Assembly (NCBI GenBank): GCA_007844125.1
Contig: CM017563.1
Location: 39,615,749-39,679,748, forward strand
Length of the DNA: 64,000 nt
Source of the DNA: Sinonovacula constricta
Taxonomy: Eukaryota > Mollusca > Bivalvia > Cardiida > Solecurtidae
Direction of reading: 5' to 3'
The notes under the pieces were generated by a model, which was given only the letters and a program-made list of their open reading frames with translations, made no database searches and had not been told where the DNA came from. A program made the translations under genes and the position numbers. This document shows, in pieces, positions 52,401 to 64,000 of this stretch. Numbering within the stretch: the first letter of the stretch is position 1; every line of letters starts with the position of its first letter.

Positions 52401-54040
52401 TTTGCATCGTAGACATACGTCACATTTAATGCCAGCGTTTAATACAGAGATGCCATTAAAATTCAATTAAAATATGTTCATGCGCTATAGCTTTATCATT
52501 CGTCCAAGTATGGACTTTATCTTCGTCATTATGACATGCACTATCCAGAATTGTATAATAAAGCAAGAAGTGATAATTTAAACATCGGCCATTTGTATGA
52601 TCTATTGAGCCATCACTATTATTTATTTGCAATTATGTGTATTTTGTCTTCGGTTTTCTTCAGTTTGGTGAATTGTTTTATCTTTACAGCTTTACAAATG
52701 TTTGATAATACAAATGAAATGGCATACGTTATGTGTTGATTTTTGTTATGATATAACATTAAAGATCGCTTGTAACCGATTTGCAAAAAATAAATTACGT
52801 ACAACAATTACAATATTATTAAAAATACTATGTACCATGTTAACATTAGATTTAGCTAGTATTAATAAGTTACTTTCTCATAATATAACCTTTTTATCTC
52901 CGTACAATATTTTTGTTACAGAAGATTCAAAACAAAAAACGTTATTAGCTCCGGTTACTGACCAAACCATGGCGACTGCGACCTCATTTGCCAAATAAAC
53001 TGAGGATGAATGATAAACACATACTCATGACGTAGACAATTAATAACTTTTGTTTCGGTCTCAATGAATAATAAAACTTAGAAATAATACATGGGCAGTC
53101 GGTAAAACACTGCACTGCCATATACATTGTAATTAGCCTAGATTCGAATTCCACAATAAACCAGCAGTTTATAATTATTTTATTACAGTTTTATCGTCTT
53201 CCTTTATATAAACTGCTCCTATTTTTTTCGACGAATTAGTTTGAGTTTTATTTCTAAATAGAGATCCATTTTTTATGCCTAGGACAAAGTTATGAAATTC
53301 CATATGCCAATAATTCCGTCACTTTCTATATAAGCCATTATTAATATTTATTTTGTAGGACTTTGCTAACAATAAATAATTGTATACATGTTATGTTATG
53401 AGTGTTTCTTTAATATTACAAAACGTAACTCTCTCGAAGACATATTGGAAACATAATAGAATATGTTGCTGCCGATAGTTAACCTTTACTAGACTTTGGT
53501 TCAGTTTGGGCAAGGCACAACGAAGGGACTTGTAATTGTGACTTATGGTGAAAACATGCGTCTCGCGAATCCATCTTGTATTTTAAACATGTCAGAAGAG
53601 TGTTACTCGCTTAGCTCGTTTGTTTTCTTTAACCAGCTTATAAAATAGTCATAAGGAAAACGTGACAGAGTGTGCAGATTAATAACTAACTTTTCAGTTT
53701 TGTAAAAATATTTGTTGTTAAAACTATCAAGAAGCTCCTCCAAACAAGTTGGCATAATTAGGCTATCGCTACATTACAAAAGCTTCAGGTATAAAAGCGG
53801 ATTATATACTGTTTTGTAAGTACACATACATGTTTTTAATATTGAAAACTAAAAGTGACTTACCCGAAGGTTTAATATTCCTTGACCAAGTTAATAGTTT
53901 GAGATTGAGACCAGAAGGGATTGACAAAGTGAGTTGTTTTAGTATGAGGCTATATTGGAATGTACTGCACGGTTTTGCTTTCGGACTTGGTTAACTACCC
54001 ACAAAAGGTGCTAACTACAAAGCACCAGAACAAACAACCG
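46493..54040. other. Long AT-rich non-coding stretch
   Basis: No protein family, tRNA or element was recognised. Low-complexity GTT tracts occur near 50700-50750. A degenerate B-box-like sequence (GATTCGAATTCC) at about 53142 may mark an old SINE. A TATAAAAG at 53790-53797 with a short open frame and a GTGAGT donor at 53929 was seen but not supported further. Confidence 0.45.
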
Positions 54041-54050
54041 GCTGTTATAA

Positions 54051-54057
54051 TATAAAG
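54051..54057 (+). promoter_or_regulatory. TATA box of a candidate small gene
   Basis: TATAAAG, about 30 bases before a leader exon that ends at a perfect donor (54131/54132). It is preceded by a moderately GC-rich stretch. Confidence 0.3.
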
Positions 54058-54081
54058 TTGATAAAGTTTACCCCAAAACCT

Positions 54082-54131
54082 ATTTCCGTACTTAACATGT
54101 TTTAAGTTATACGATACATGCAAATATGCAG
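54082..54131 (+). other. Candidate non-coding leader exon
   Basis: Starts by inference about 30 bases after the TATA box and ends ATGCAG|GTAAGTATA, a consensus donor. Short ATGs within it do not lead into the downstream frame. Splicing to 56267 would place an in-frame stop before the start codon, as expected for a 5' UTR. Confidence 0.3.
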
Positions 54132-54697
54132 GTAAGTATAACTTAATTCAATTTAGCCACTTTTGTTTTGTGACGACATCATTATATGTTTTGTTTTATA
54201 ATGTTTTATATTGATTTTTATTCGTTATAAAACGATTAAAGATAGCTTCTGTTTATGTATATTAAAAGACATCTGTTAATTCTTTTGAGTCTTAAATGTA
54301 TCTGAAATATATTTGACATAAATAACAGTCGACAGCTTATATTAGTTTTACTTAATGAATAAAAATAAATAATTTAAACAAGTCTATCGGTTTTCAAAAT
54401 TGGTTTCATTTCAACTAGATTACGACCAGCCTTATAAAATCGCTTTGTCATTATGACAGAAAGTTGAAAATTGTATCTTTTTCTTTTATGAAACGAATAC
54501 ATTGTAAAAGAACACCAACTGTTTAAAAGCACCCTCTCTAAAACGCTACTTTAAGTTTTCTGTATGTTAAGTATCTCTTACCATTTTTAATTCAAAGAAG
54601 CACTAGGATTGCTGTGAGATGCAATGGCGTGATTATTTATTTATTGTTTGTTTGTTTGTTTGTTTGTGGTCAAATGATTAGTTTTTTTTTCTTTTCA

Positions 54698-54944
54698 TTG
54701 CTTGCATTTGAGAAACTCCTCAAGAAGTGTGAGGTTTAGCGCTCTGTAAAACAGGCTTAAGTACACCAGTTGGTCCCTTTTGCCGACTGACTGTTCCAAG
54801 GCAGTAACTGTTGGGTTTCTCGTTTTGTTTAAGGACTCATCATGGATTTATTTTGCTTTTACGTTTGGCTAGCATGTGAATGCAATTGTCCTGTACTTTT
54901 TTTAAAATTTCGATTGATATTGCAATGCTCATAGGACCTTGTCA
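54698..54944 (+). repeat. Family B dispersed repeat, long copy
   Basis: Matches 21749-21993 along its full length: TTGCTTGCATTTGAGAAACTC, GCTCTGTAAAACAGGCTTAAG, GCCGACTGACTGTTCCAAGG, GGCTAGCATGTGAATG and GCAATGCTCATAGGACCTTGTC. It lies in the first intron of the candidate small gene. A short fragment (TTGCCGACTGACCGTTTTAA) follows at about 55785. Confidence 0.75.
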
Positions 54945-55691
54945 TATTATCGTGTGCTTAAGCAGAGATAATAGGACTCCCAAGAGCATCCTCCTTCTGC
55001 CTAAATTAAGATATCATCAATATAAATATAACATAATGTGGCGTCATTTACATGTACATATGCGCCTAATCGTATGTCACTTTTCGTTAATTACCAAATG
55101 AAATGGTTCTTTTATTTTTCTGATCACTTTTAACCTTCAAATTAATCTAAGAATCGCCAAAATAACTTAATGTCTACATAGATGTTCCGTTAACACCCAT
55201 ATAAAGGAAGCAATTGATTTGCACGTCCATTTGTTATGCTATAGTAACTATAATTAAACGTTGGTTTTTAATTAATGAAATTTTTGTGATAACTTTATTC
55301 ATTTGTAACTTTACGAAGTAACACAATCTTAAATGGCACATAATCAAATATATAAAAAGCACCAACTATTGAGTAGAAAAAGAATATTTAGAACGTTGGT
55401 GTTATCAAGGACACTGGTTTACAATATAAACAATGCGCGCCTGTACATGTACGTTTCATGTTTTGTGTAAATCGAGTTAATTCAGGCTTGAGACTGATGT
55501 TTCTTGATGATTTAATTGTGTGCTTCTAATGAAACTAACTGGACGTTGACTTTCTGTTTATTTTTGCGAGAACTGCATTATAATATGTTATATGGTATCT
55601 TTAAAACATGTTAAGTCGATATGAGTCCGGTATAGTTTTGTACCAGTAACTTTAAACCTATTGTACAATTCCATTTTTTTAAAAATGCGGC

Positions 55692-55776
55692 AGGCAGACA
55701 GATAGACAGACAGGCAGGCAGGCAGGCAGGCAGACAGACAGACAGGCAGATAGATAGATAGATTGATAGATAGATA
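55692..55776 (+). repeat. CAGG/CAGA/GATA tetranucleotide microsatellite
   Basis: Runs of GGCA, GACA and GATA tetramers. Confidence 0.93.
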
Positions 55777-56266
55777 TCGGCCGTTTGCCGACTGACCGTT
55801 TTAATGCGTTAATGGCTGTTACTTTTTTTCTTTTCGTGTCCTATCTATGCGTTGTTGTTGTTGTTGACGTTGTTTTTGTTATTTTGTCATCTTTTTTCAT
55901 TTACTCTGCCTTTAAATAGAGGAAGTTCAGACTGAAATATCAACAAGGCATTGTCTTATTTTCCAAATATGAGCATAAACCTGATAATGGTATGAATTAT
56001 TTTGATTCCCAAAAAGCACGCAGTTATCTCAAATGATGCATGTTCTATAGATTTATAGAGAAATTTTATCTTTCAGAATAGTTCCCACTGTCTTCTGTTG
56101 AAAGGAGGTGTCGTTGGGATCTATTTAAGACCTGTGGATAATAATTTAATATTATTTTAAAATAATTAAACTAATATTCTTTACAGCGGTACTTAATAGT
56201 TCTAACAATTTTTACTTACTTTGTCATACATGAAGCTATGTTTTTCATGAAATGTACTTGTTTCAG

Positions 56267-56345
56267 TAAACATTTAAAATTATGAAGCGTTTGGTGAACT
56301 ATTGTTGCATGGTGATCAAAGCTGAGGTTATATCACACGTCCTTG
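56267..56345 (+). CDS. Candidate small gene, exon 2 (start codon)
   Basis: A TACTTGTTTCAG acceptor is followed at once by an in-frame TAA and then ATG at 56282-56284. Twenty-one codons (MKRLVNYCCMVIKAEVISHV, L) lead to a donor CTTG|GTAAGC in phase 1. This joins in phase to 57045. Four coding parts (56282-56345, 57045-57070, 57511-57556, 57961-58046) would give a 73-residue, basic, Cys-containing protein with no clear signal peptide. I do not recognise it. The evidence is splice-site quality and phase continuity only. Confidence 0.4.
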
Positions 56346-57044
56346 GTAAGCACCAATGATGTTTATGGATTTGAACATGAAAATTTACACGCACCTTCAA
56401 AAAATACGTGATTATCAAAATCAACAATGCGCAAGATGGCAATTAATGATACATTTAAAGAAATGGTTAATTTTAGATTAGAGTGAAAAAGTCTAATGTC
56501 ACGCGCTTTTCCGCTTCTTATAAAATGAAACGAATAAAAAGCTTAAACGGGACGCAAAATACTTCATTAAGTATTCATGTTACTGCTAGTTATGCTTAAC
56601 TCAGTGTGGCTAGACTTAAGCAAGTGTCTTAAACAATATTTGTCAGCCGCAGGCAAAGAGATGTTGAATTAGTAAAGGACACCCGCGGCCTTTCAGATAA
56701 TGATTGTCTCCTAATCCTGAGGTATTTAACTACAAGCAACTTAGAATAAACTTTAAATTCATTCCCCGCATTTCCATGAAATGGTCTTCTTATGAATAAA
56801 ACACTTTCTAATTGTATTAAAAGAGTCAAAACCATTTAGCAACATATCCGACCTGCACTTTAGACTGAAAAACAAACTGATTATATAATTATATTAAAAA
56901 AAGACATTCAATCGCTCATATCGAAAAAAGTGTTTCAGAAAAAACAGAATTGAATTTCAAGAAGATGGTACTAAGGATATAACCCCACGTCCAGAGCCAG
57001 GGTACAATCTTATTAAGTTAACATTGTTGATTTTGTTTTTTCAG

Positions 57045-57070
57045 CTGGATTGTTGAAACCCGAAACCCAG
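57045..57070 (+). CDS. Candidate small gene, 26-base exon 3
   Basis: Flanked by a textbook acceptor (GATTTTGTTTTTTCAG) and donor (CCCAG|GTAAAA). Entered in phase 1 it reads (A)GLLKPETQ and leaves in phase 0. One other entry phase is also open, the third hits a stop. Confidence 0.42.
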
Positions 57071-57510
57071 GTAAAATTTGATAACCAAATTTGAATAAGG
57101 GATTAACTCCAAGTAAACCATGCTTGAATCAGTAAAAAAGTTGTAATACACAATGCGAGAACACGGGTAGGCTACAGAATAGCGTGTGTTGCTACTGAAT
57201 TTATTAGATTTTCATGCAATTTTGGACATAACAATACTTTTAGAAAAATGAAGAACATGAATTTCGGCAGCGACTTCTAGATGGAGCCAAAAATTAGTTT
57301 TCAAAGCACAAACCGAAATTCATATAAATTGGTAATATCTGGGTAAACCATGTGCGCCTGTAAACGAACTTAATGTTGATTTATTAGTTGGATAACTTGC
57401 CGTTATATAACAAGACGTTTGCATTTATGTATATTATTTAGTTCTCTTCAGCTCTACCGTGTTTTTTTTCTATATGTAATCTTCACTATCCTCGTCGTTT
57501 TCTATGTCAG

Positions 57511-57556
57511 CATCAACTGGAACGAGTTAACTCTTGTATCGGCATTATAAGAAACG
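57511..57556 (+). CDS. Candidate small gene, exon 4
   Basis: Strong acceptor (CGTCGTTTTCTATGTCAG) and donor (AACG|GTACGT). Phase 0 is the only open frame (HQLERVNSCIGIIRN); it leaves in phase 1. It matches the phase of the exon before and the one after. Confidence 0.42.
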
Positions 57557-57960
57557 GTACGTGTTGTTGTTGAAGAAATTAGAATTTGAATTAATTCGGT
57601 TAAGGAAACATACTGGTTTTGCATATGGTACATTGCAACTCTAAGATGATAAATGACTGACTTGAAGCCTTATATATGACCAAAAATGGTCCTTTTTTGC
57701 TAAAGCTTTAGGTTCAATATGTTTCGTGTCTCAAAGTGTAGAGATGTTTTGCAACTGTTCCATTAATATAACATTGATTCTACTTTAAGCCATACATGTA
57801 TGACATACTTTGTGCCAAGGTGTATCTCAGTTATATGACTATGGACATATTCTAGTGTCCATACTTTCGGTATTCTTATGCATCATCGACACTCCAATTT
57901 TTATAACACAGACTTTATTGGAAATTTCTGCTACCTAAATCCTATGTATTTATTTTACAG

Positions 57961-58046
57961 TACGCTATGTGTATCGTCGACACGATAATTTGATGTTAAC
58001 GGAAATACTGTATGTCCTCTGTTGCATTTTAATTGACAACCAATAG
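57961..58046 (+). CDS. Candidate small gene, terminal exon 5
   Basis: Follows TGTATTTATTTTACAG. Entered in phase 1 it reads (V)RYVYRRHDNLMLTEILY, then a hydrophobic, Cys-containing end, and stops with TAG at 58044-58046. A donor-like ATACT|GTATGT at 58009 could continue the transcript elsewhere. AATAAA occurs at about 58219. Confidence 0.4.
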
Positions 58047-58546
58047 ATGTCAAATATATTTAGGTTACCTAGAACACCTTCACCTAAGATAGTTCAACCG
58101 CTCAGGTTAACACTCAAGTTAAATCAGGTTGACGCGACAGTTAAATCTGCACAACATTTTAATGAAGCAATTAATTGTATTGTTTCGTGTGGGAAGAGAG
58201 CTCCTTTATTTGAGACAAAATAAATATAATTGCCAAAAGATATTCACCCTTGTTAACACACTGTCTTATATTATGGACAGAGATTAACGGAAATATAATA
58301 AAAATCAATTTAATTTCCAAAAGAGAAGGTCAACAACTGACTGTCTATTTACATTTCATTCCGTAATAGCACAAACACTACGTAAAATAATTTAAATCTT
58401 TTATAGATTATGAAAAATGCTACAATTAAATAAATCGCACATTTTAATGGGAGAAATAACAAACTAAAGGCGTACGCACACATTTTATAAAAACACTAAA
58501 ATCTATGTATCGTGAAGCTGTCTGATTTTTTTTTATTTCAAATATA

Positions 58547-59597
58547 GGTTTAAAACAGGGAGACCATAGATCCAGTTTATTGTACATGCTTTTTATAACT
58601 AACGACATTATAAACAATGTAAATACAAACCTGAGTTGCATTTTTACAACCTATGAAATGGAGATCTGTATGCTGCTGTTTGCAGATGATCCAGTATTTT
58701 TTGCACATATAGAATCAACCGGAAAGTCTTTGATTAACGACGTGCAAAAATAGTGTGAGAAATGGGAACTGACAACTAATGCAAACAGAAAGCAAAGTCA
58801 TGGTCTTTTAAAGGGGAAATGAAACATGTAATATTCGTCTGTGTGACTCACGACTTCAGAAAGTCAGTTCATTGAAATAACTTTTCTACATTTCTATAAA
58901 ATTGACTTTAAACAAAGTATGATAGCGCAACAGGCTCCATATGCACTACATAAATTGTTCATAGCAATAAACCAGGTTGTACTTAGCAGTAAAGAAAAGT
59001 GTTTGCTTTTAGATAGTTTTGTTCAATATTAAACTACAATGCATCTATATAGGGTATACAATGAGGCAAAATAGATAGAAAAAGTAAAATTTAAGATCAT
59101 CAGAAAAATTCAATCAGTAATATGGTCAACTAACTTGGATGTGATGTATGGCGTAGTGGGGAGAATAAATTTGAAAACTACAAGGGAAAATATAATGATA
59201 AAATACTCAAATCACAAAATTAGACAATAAACAGCATTTACAAACTGTTATGGATAGCTGCAAACAATGGGTCAGTTCATAATGGGATCAACTGGGCATA
59301 TCATATAAAGCAGATATTTGAAAGGTCGGGTTCTCTAATATATGGTTATACCATAATATGTAAAACATAAATATGAACATAGAATAAAAGATAGTTCCAT
59401 ACAAAACTGGAACACACGAATAAAGAATACAGATACATTGTAGGTTGTCAACATATGCACATATTAAACAAAATCTTTTTACGGAAATACACCTTGAATT
59501 AAATATTGAAGATAAACTACAAATAAAGATTACAAAATTTAGACTCTATGTACATCTTAATATAGAAACAGGCAGATATGCAAATATAGAAAGGCAC
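58547..59597 (+). pseudogene. Decayed non-LTR retrotransposon reverse transcriptase
   Basis: The first part reads in one frame GLKQGDHRSSLLYMLF, then ICMLLFADDPVFFA, the usual block C motif of LINE reverse transcriptases (FADD at 58679-58690), to a TAG at 58751. Further downstream, in shifted frames, lie a thumb-like stretch (IQNWNTRIKNTD) and KFRLYVHLNIETGRY at 59511-59597, a C-terminal signature seen in invertebrate LINEs. Several stops and frameshifts show it is dead. The upstream reverse transcriptase blocks and any endonuclease are missing or unrecognisable, so it is 5' truncated. The clade cannot be settled by eye. Confidence 0.82.
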
Positions 59598-61090
59598 GTC
59601 TAAATTTATATCCCTCATGACAAATGAAAATAAGAAAGTAGTCGTAAGTTTGGGAAAATATATAATAGCTGCATGATAATTGCGACAAGCACAATAAAAT
59701 AATACCCATGTACAGACCAAATACATAGTGTTCAAACATTATTATATATAACGCTTACATTTAGACATAAATTATACCTTAAGGCAAGGATACAAAAACT
59801 TCTGTGTATAAGTATTTATCTTCTCTTACGATTGGTATGGCACGGCAATCGATAAAATCTTCAACCAGTTGATAGACACACAAGTAAAAATGCATGTTGT
59901 TTCCTGATGGTATCCTATTGCAGCAAATATTTGGCAGAGTACACAGGGATGATACCGTTGTAATGATTGATTTATATCAACAAAACAACAAGAACCATAC
60001 ATTTTACTAGCCATCGTACGAACAAAATCCGCATTTTGAAATCTTCCATCAATTGTAAATAGTTTCCGTGAATTCAAACGGTGTGCCGTAAAACCCAAAA
60101 CCCAAAAACAAAATGTTAAAAGATACAATAAAGTAGTATCTTCTCCTTTTAAATGAATCCCACACTTGGACCTATTAAATATGACATAATGCAATTCTCC
60201 TTAATCAAAACATTGCAGTAAATCTACCTGTTGTAAACAGACACTATCTTTTAACAGCATGCTGCTGGATAAAGGGAAATCATGATCGGCTGCACGCTTT
60301 CACTCCACAGACGTACGCAAAACTTGTCGGGGAGAAAGCATCTGGTTGATGGAAACTGACTTCTTTTACTAATACACTACACTAATATTTTTATTGAACT
60401 ATTATTGGGCATACTGCAAAAAATTGTAAATATAACATTATTGTAACATACACATGTAGAAAAGCTGCATTGCAAAATTGTACGATGTTTTACATTGTTT
60501 TAAAACTTCAGATATTTAAAAAAGCAACCGAAGGACGTCGGTAATCCTGAATGTAGACACGTATATATGTTTTCTTCTATGACAATGTTGTTGTTGATGT
60601 TGTTTTTGCCATTATCTGTTATTTTACATTGTATGGTTACAAATAGTCTTAATATTTTATGCAAAAGAAATGTGTTCTGTTCTGTTACGTATTCATCAGG
60701 GCCTCAGTAAATTATTTGATAACAAAGAAAACGTTTATGTTATGTTAAGTTATATATAGGTCTACAAAACGGTGTAAATTATTCTACATGTATTTAAAAA
60801 TAGGTAAATGTTAAACCTATACAAAAGAATTTTAATAGACACGAGAGTACGACACCCTTGATATTCAGACTTATTACATACTGATTAACCTCTATACTCC
60901 GACGCACGTAGTTTAAACATGTATGTTACATTTAAATCTTTTTTATTTATAGTCGATTGCAAGTTCTTTAAACTTATATTAATCTCTCTTAGACTGCCTA
61001 CTTCCTGGGCAGAACCAGTAATCAGGTACTGAATACCTGGAGCAATGTGCAGTAAATAGTCTAGTTTCAAGGATTAACATCACATAATCA
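59598..61090. other. Non-coding DNA
   Basis: No gene recognised. A minus-strand open frame at 59826-60194 has no recognisable features. Confidence 0.45.
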
Positions 61091-61158
61091 GGTTCGGGTT
61101 CGAACTCGGGACCCTCGGATCCAAAGTCCGACGTCCTCGCCACTTAACCACGACCGCC
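61091..61158 (-). other. tRNA-like relic (Gln-type anticodon loop)
   Basis: On the minus strand a perfect anticodon arm (TCGGA-CTTTGGA-TCCGA, anticodon TTG) is preceded by a D-arm-like GTGGTTAAGTGGCGAGG and followed by a B-box-like GAGTTCGAACCCG. The T-stem no longer pairs and no acceptor stem forms. It is therefore a tRNA pseudogene or the head of an old SINE. Confidence 0.5.
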
Positions 61159-62092
61159 AGCAAATACGGAAATGTATGTTAAGTGGGGTTTGATTCGCTC
61201 AGTTTAGTTTCATTAACCTGAGCAAAATCGTATTGGTGTGCACATTAAAATGGATATTTATGAAAGCAAATGCTGTTTCTACAAATATGAATAAATGAAG
61301 CTCAAAGCGTTGACCGATAAGGCATTGGCAGCATTTAGAAAGATTAATAGGAAAGCTGCAGAGCTCATGATTCGAAGCTTTTGTCTTCCGCTGCAACCAA
61401 GAGTTTTAACTCTGTTCACTCTTTCGGATTGTGTATGTTTTGTTTCTATAGCGTAAGATTTTCTAATTGAAATCTGAAACGAGGTTGATTTCTTAGCCGA
61501 AAGGTTAATGTTGTCTGACCGAGATATGAGATCAAAATGGTCAGAGTTATGGCATAGGAAACATATCTTGTTTGGAATACAAAATATGCACTATGTTGCG
61601 TTTAAATTCAAGGTGATTTGATCCCAAAAGTATAGGTCTGTCTGATAGAATAGAAAGTGAAGGGCATCTTTACTTGAAATAAATCTATCAAAGGACACTG
61701 CAAACATTTACAAAATCAAATACATTTAATTAATTTAAAGCACAGACATAAACATTTTTTTTCACCTTTATCACTATTAAAATTTTAATAAATAAAATCA
61801 CTTTGAAAATATGATAAAATCAAATCTGCTTGCACTACTTGTTGTTTTTTTTTTTGTTGTTTTTTTAACTTAATTCATACTTTTTCTACTCGTGGAAACA
61901 TGTTTAATAGTGACAGCTCTGGAAGAAATAATTAAAGAAAACATTTACAAGAAATAATAAAACCATTTGATGAAATAAAAACGCGTTTGAGTAGTTTGTG
62001 GTTTACGCATGTAAAAGAAATAGGAGACATAATCACAGCACGATCCATAAACAAAGTTTATAAATTCCATATTACAATAAAAAGAAAGCTTA
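61159..62092. other. Non-coding DNA
   Basis: AT-rich; nothing recognised. Confidence 0.5.
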
Positions 62093-62308
62093 ATGCAACC
62101 GACAGCTTACGTATTTCGTTTTGATTCACTAAAACTATTTAAGAGAAAGCTTCAGGCTAAATTATTCGTTCGCGGAACTGAAACAAGTCAAACTATAAAT
62201 GTGTCTTTTGATCGGGACAGAAACTCAGCAGTTGAATATTTCGAATTAAGGAACCCACACATGAAAAAAATCAATCAGTTCTATAACAGCCTACTTTCAA
62301 AAAAGTAG
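62093..62308 (+). CDS. Coding-like open frame, unknown
   Basis: 71 codons from ATG to TAG with balanced amino acid use and GC above its flanks (for example AYVFRFDSLKLFKRKLQ and RNSAVEYFELRNPHMKK). It may be a terminal exon entered after ACCGACAG at 62103, although that acceptor has no pyrimidine tract. No family is recognised. The frame is continuous from Met, so it could also be a relic of a longer gene. Confidence 0.25.
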   Translation: MQPTAYVFRFDSLKLFKRKLQAKLFVRGTETSQTINVSFDRDRNSAVEYFELRNPHMKKINQFYNSLLSKK

Positions 62309-63735
62309 TTCCTTCGATTGTTGCGCGTTAAATATATCATGACTTATATAATACCTATAATACAAGGTGATGTTATATACATTTGCTTCTTATTGTATTT
62401 AAAGTACTTTATTTGTAACTACGAGCTTGTTGACGTTTTTATTCTTATGTGCAAGTAGTTGTATTAATATGTTATATAACGTGAACGTTATAGAGAACCA
62501 AGTACCTCTTGAAAAGATTTTAACAAAATACAAGTTAGACAAGAAGTAACAGTTATTTTGTACTGTAACGGAATTGCTTGCATCTTGATCGAATGTTTTA
62601 CAAATCTATAAAAGAAGGAAATTATTGAAATCTTGAACATATATTTTAACACTTGAAAAGACTATTGATCGTCAAGATTTATCAAATGCAACGCATAATA
62701 CCATATGTTCATGATCTGCATGTTTCTCTACGCGTATGGGCATTTTTTTTTTCTTTCGGAAAATACCATTTTCTTATCTAAGTTAGCAGCTGTTTGTTTT
62801 ATTAATGTACCTGATAACTGACATTTCTCATTCTTTATCATGTATTATTTGCAAATTATTTATATGCATGCTCATTGAATGGACCACAAAAAAATCCAAA
62901 GCACAGCTAAACATGCGACTCCTAATTAAAGTTGAATTGCTGATTTAATTTGAATAATGTATGTGTTAGTATGCCTTTGTTACTTTAATGGTCTTTCTAA
63001 AAGTACTATTGCCAAGGAAAGGTGTAACGAAACAGGCTTTCAATCACACCAATGACATAAACAACATTCAGGTAACATGATCAGGACACACAAACGTGTT
63101 GGTTGCCGTTGGAAGCCAACATTTATTAGTCTTGGATTAAATTAGGACAAATTAAGGGAACAAATTAGACTTGTTCTATTTGGTTATGCAGAAATTAAGA
63201 TATATGTTTGACTGCGTATTGTACAAATGAATGCAACAACAGAAATTTTCTGAGAAATGTTGTGTACAAAATGTTACAATGTCAACTTCTCAGTTGCAGT
63301 AAAATCATCAGATAACTATTGGTTCATTTGAGTTCTTATACAATTGGAATCTACGTCAAATGTCTTCACACATGCTCAGGATTGGATTGTGCTCCACCTA
63401 ATTTAAATGCCAGACAAGCATATGGCGAGGGTTTTGTCTAATAAAAGAAAAAGTCAAAGAGAGCGAGCAATGACTTGAATATGAGGTATACAGGACATAA
63501 GCTGGACAAAATCATTGCGATTGGCCTCTAAATGGACCAACTTAAAAATAAATAAATCTACATGTGTACATAGATACCCTTGAAAATCAAATCATAGGTT
63601 CTGTGAAATGTAAGAACTTATGATAAAGTTCCATGGTATTTTAACATAAATAAACATTTAAAAAGCACAGAAAAAAGAAATGTACATGCCAATTGATTGT
63701 GAAAGTTACAACATCTAAAGAAGAGCAAAACGAAA
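62309..63735. other. Non-coding DNA
   Basis: Nothing recognised. Confidence 0.5.
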
Positions 63736-63826
63736 GGGTCGACTAGTTGGCGTTGCTTATCCGGTTTTACATAGCTCTGACATTCCTCAAGTATGCCCCA
63801 AATGCAAGCAATGAGAAAAAAACCCA
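63736..63826 (-). repeat. Family B repeat, 5' fragment
   Basis: The reverse complement reads CTCATTGCTTGCATTTG, TTGAGGAATGTCAGAGC and TATGTAAAACCGGATAAGC, matching the first 90 bases of family B. Confidence 0.6.
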
Positions 63827-64000
63827 AATCATTTGAAACAAAGTGTTCAAGTGATAGTGTATTCCTTTATAACGTTTAGAGTTGTTATATCTTATTTAGA
63901 CATTGTTTTACTCTTTATTTTCTCTTCCTAACAAACAGCCTTTTAATCTTTTGACGAATTAGCTGTAAGTATTAATTTTAAAGACTTTTCCATTTAAAAC

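Noticed and set aside
53790..53928. TATAAAAG followed by a 33-codon frame ending at a GTGAGT donor
   Set aside because: The leader would be only about ten bases, no signal peptide or phase-matched partner was found, and the next TATA box with its leader exon (54051-54131) is better.

Overview
The window reads as nuclear DNA of an animal, most likely a bivalve mollusc or a close lophotrochozoan relative. It is AT-rich and gene-poor, with GT-AG introns, many microsatellites, tRNA-derived SINEs, a decayed non-LTR retrotransposon and several dispersed repeat families. No prokaryotic or viral gene organisation is seen. The species is an inference; no marker gene fixes it.

The one gene that can be read with confidence is on the minus strand: a 646-residue precursor of multicopy neuropeptides. 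Its first coding exon (42421-42479) encodes a signal peptide and ends in a perfect GTAAGT donor. A 13,039-base intron follows, and one large exon (27500-29381) encodes everything else. The two exons join in phase, and the signal peptide is completed across the junction. The precursor holds about 26 related decapeptide-like units of the form xFDRMxxGF[V/I] between dibasic sites. Eighteen of them lie in a near-perfect 57-base tandem array with acidic spacers (SDEED). The peptides lack an amidating glycine, which fits the pedal peptide/orcokinin style of precursor. A CRE-like site and a palindromic E-box lie 150-170 bases upstream of the start codon.

Left part (1-26 kb): a possible last exon of an unknown gene (453-624), then a long non-coding region made largely of old, diverged duplicates of the same blocks (here named Q, R, S, T, U, W), interrupted by a 2.2-kb element with terminal inverted repeats, SINEs and microsatellites. 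Middle (27-43 kb): the neuropeptide gene. Its intron also carries, on the plus strand, what look like the last two exons and poly(A) signal of a nested gene (39641-40221), a few weaker exon candidates and a degenerate SINE. Right part (43-64 kb): a near-full-length young SINE, a possible signal-peptide exon (43808-43877), a chain of phase-compatible small exons behind a TATA box that would encode a 73-residue protein (54051-58221), a dead LINE reverse transcriptase (58547-59597) and a tRNA-like relic.

The small-exon models were assembled by eye from splice signals and reading phase. They are hypotheses; the neuropeptide gene is much firmer.
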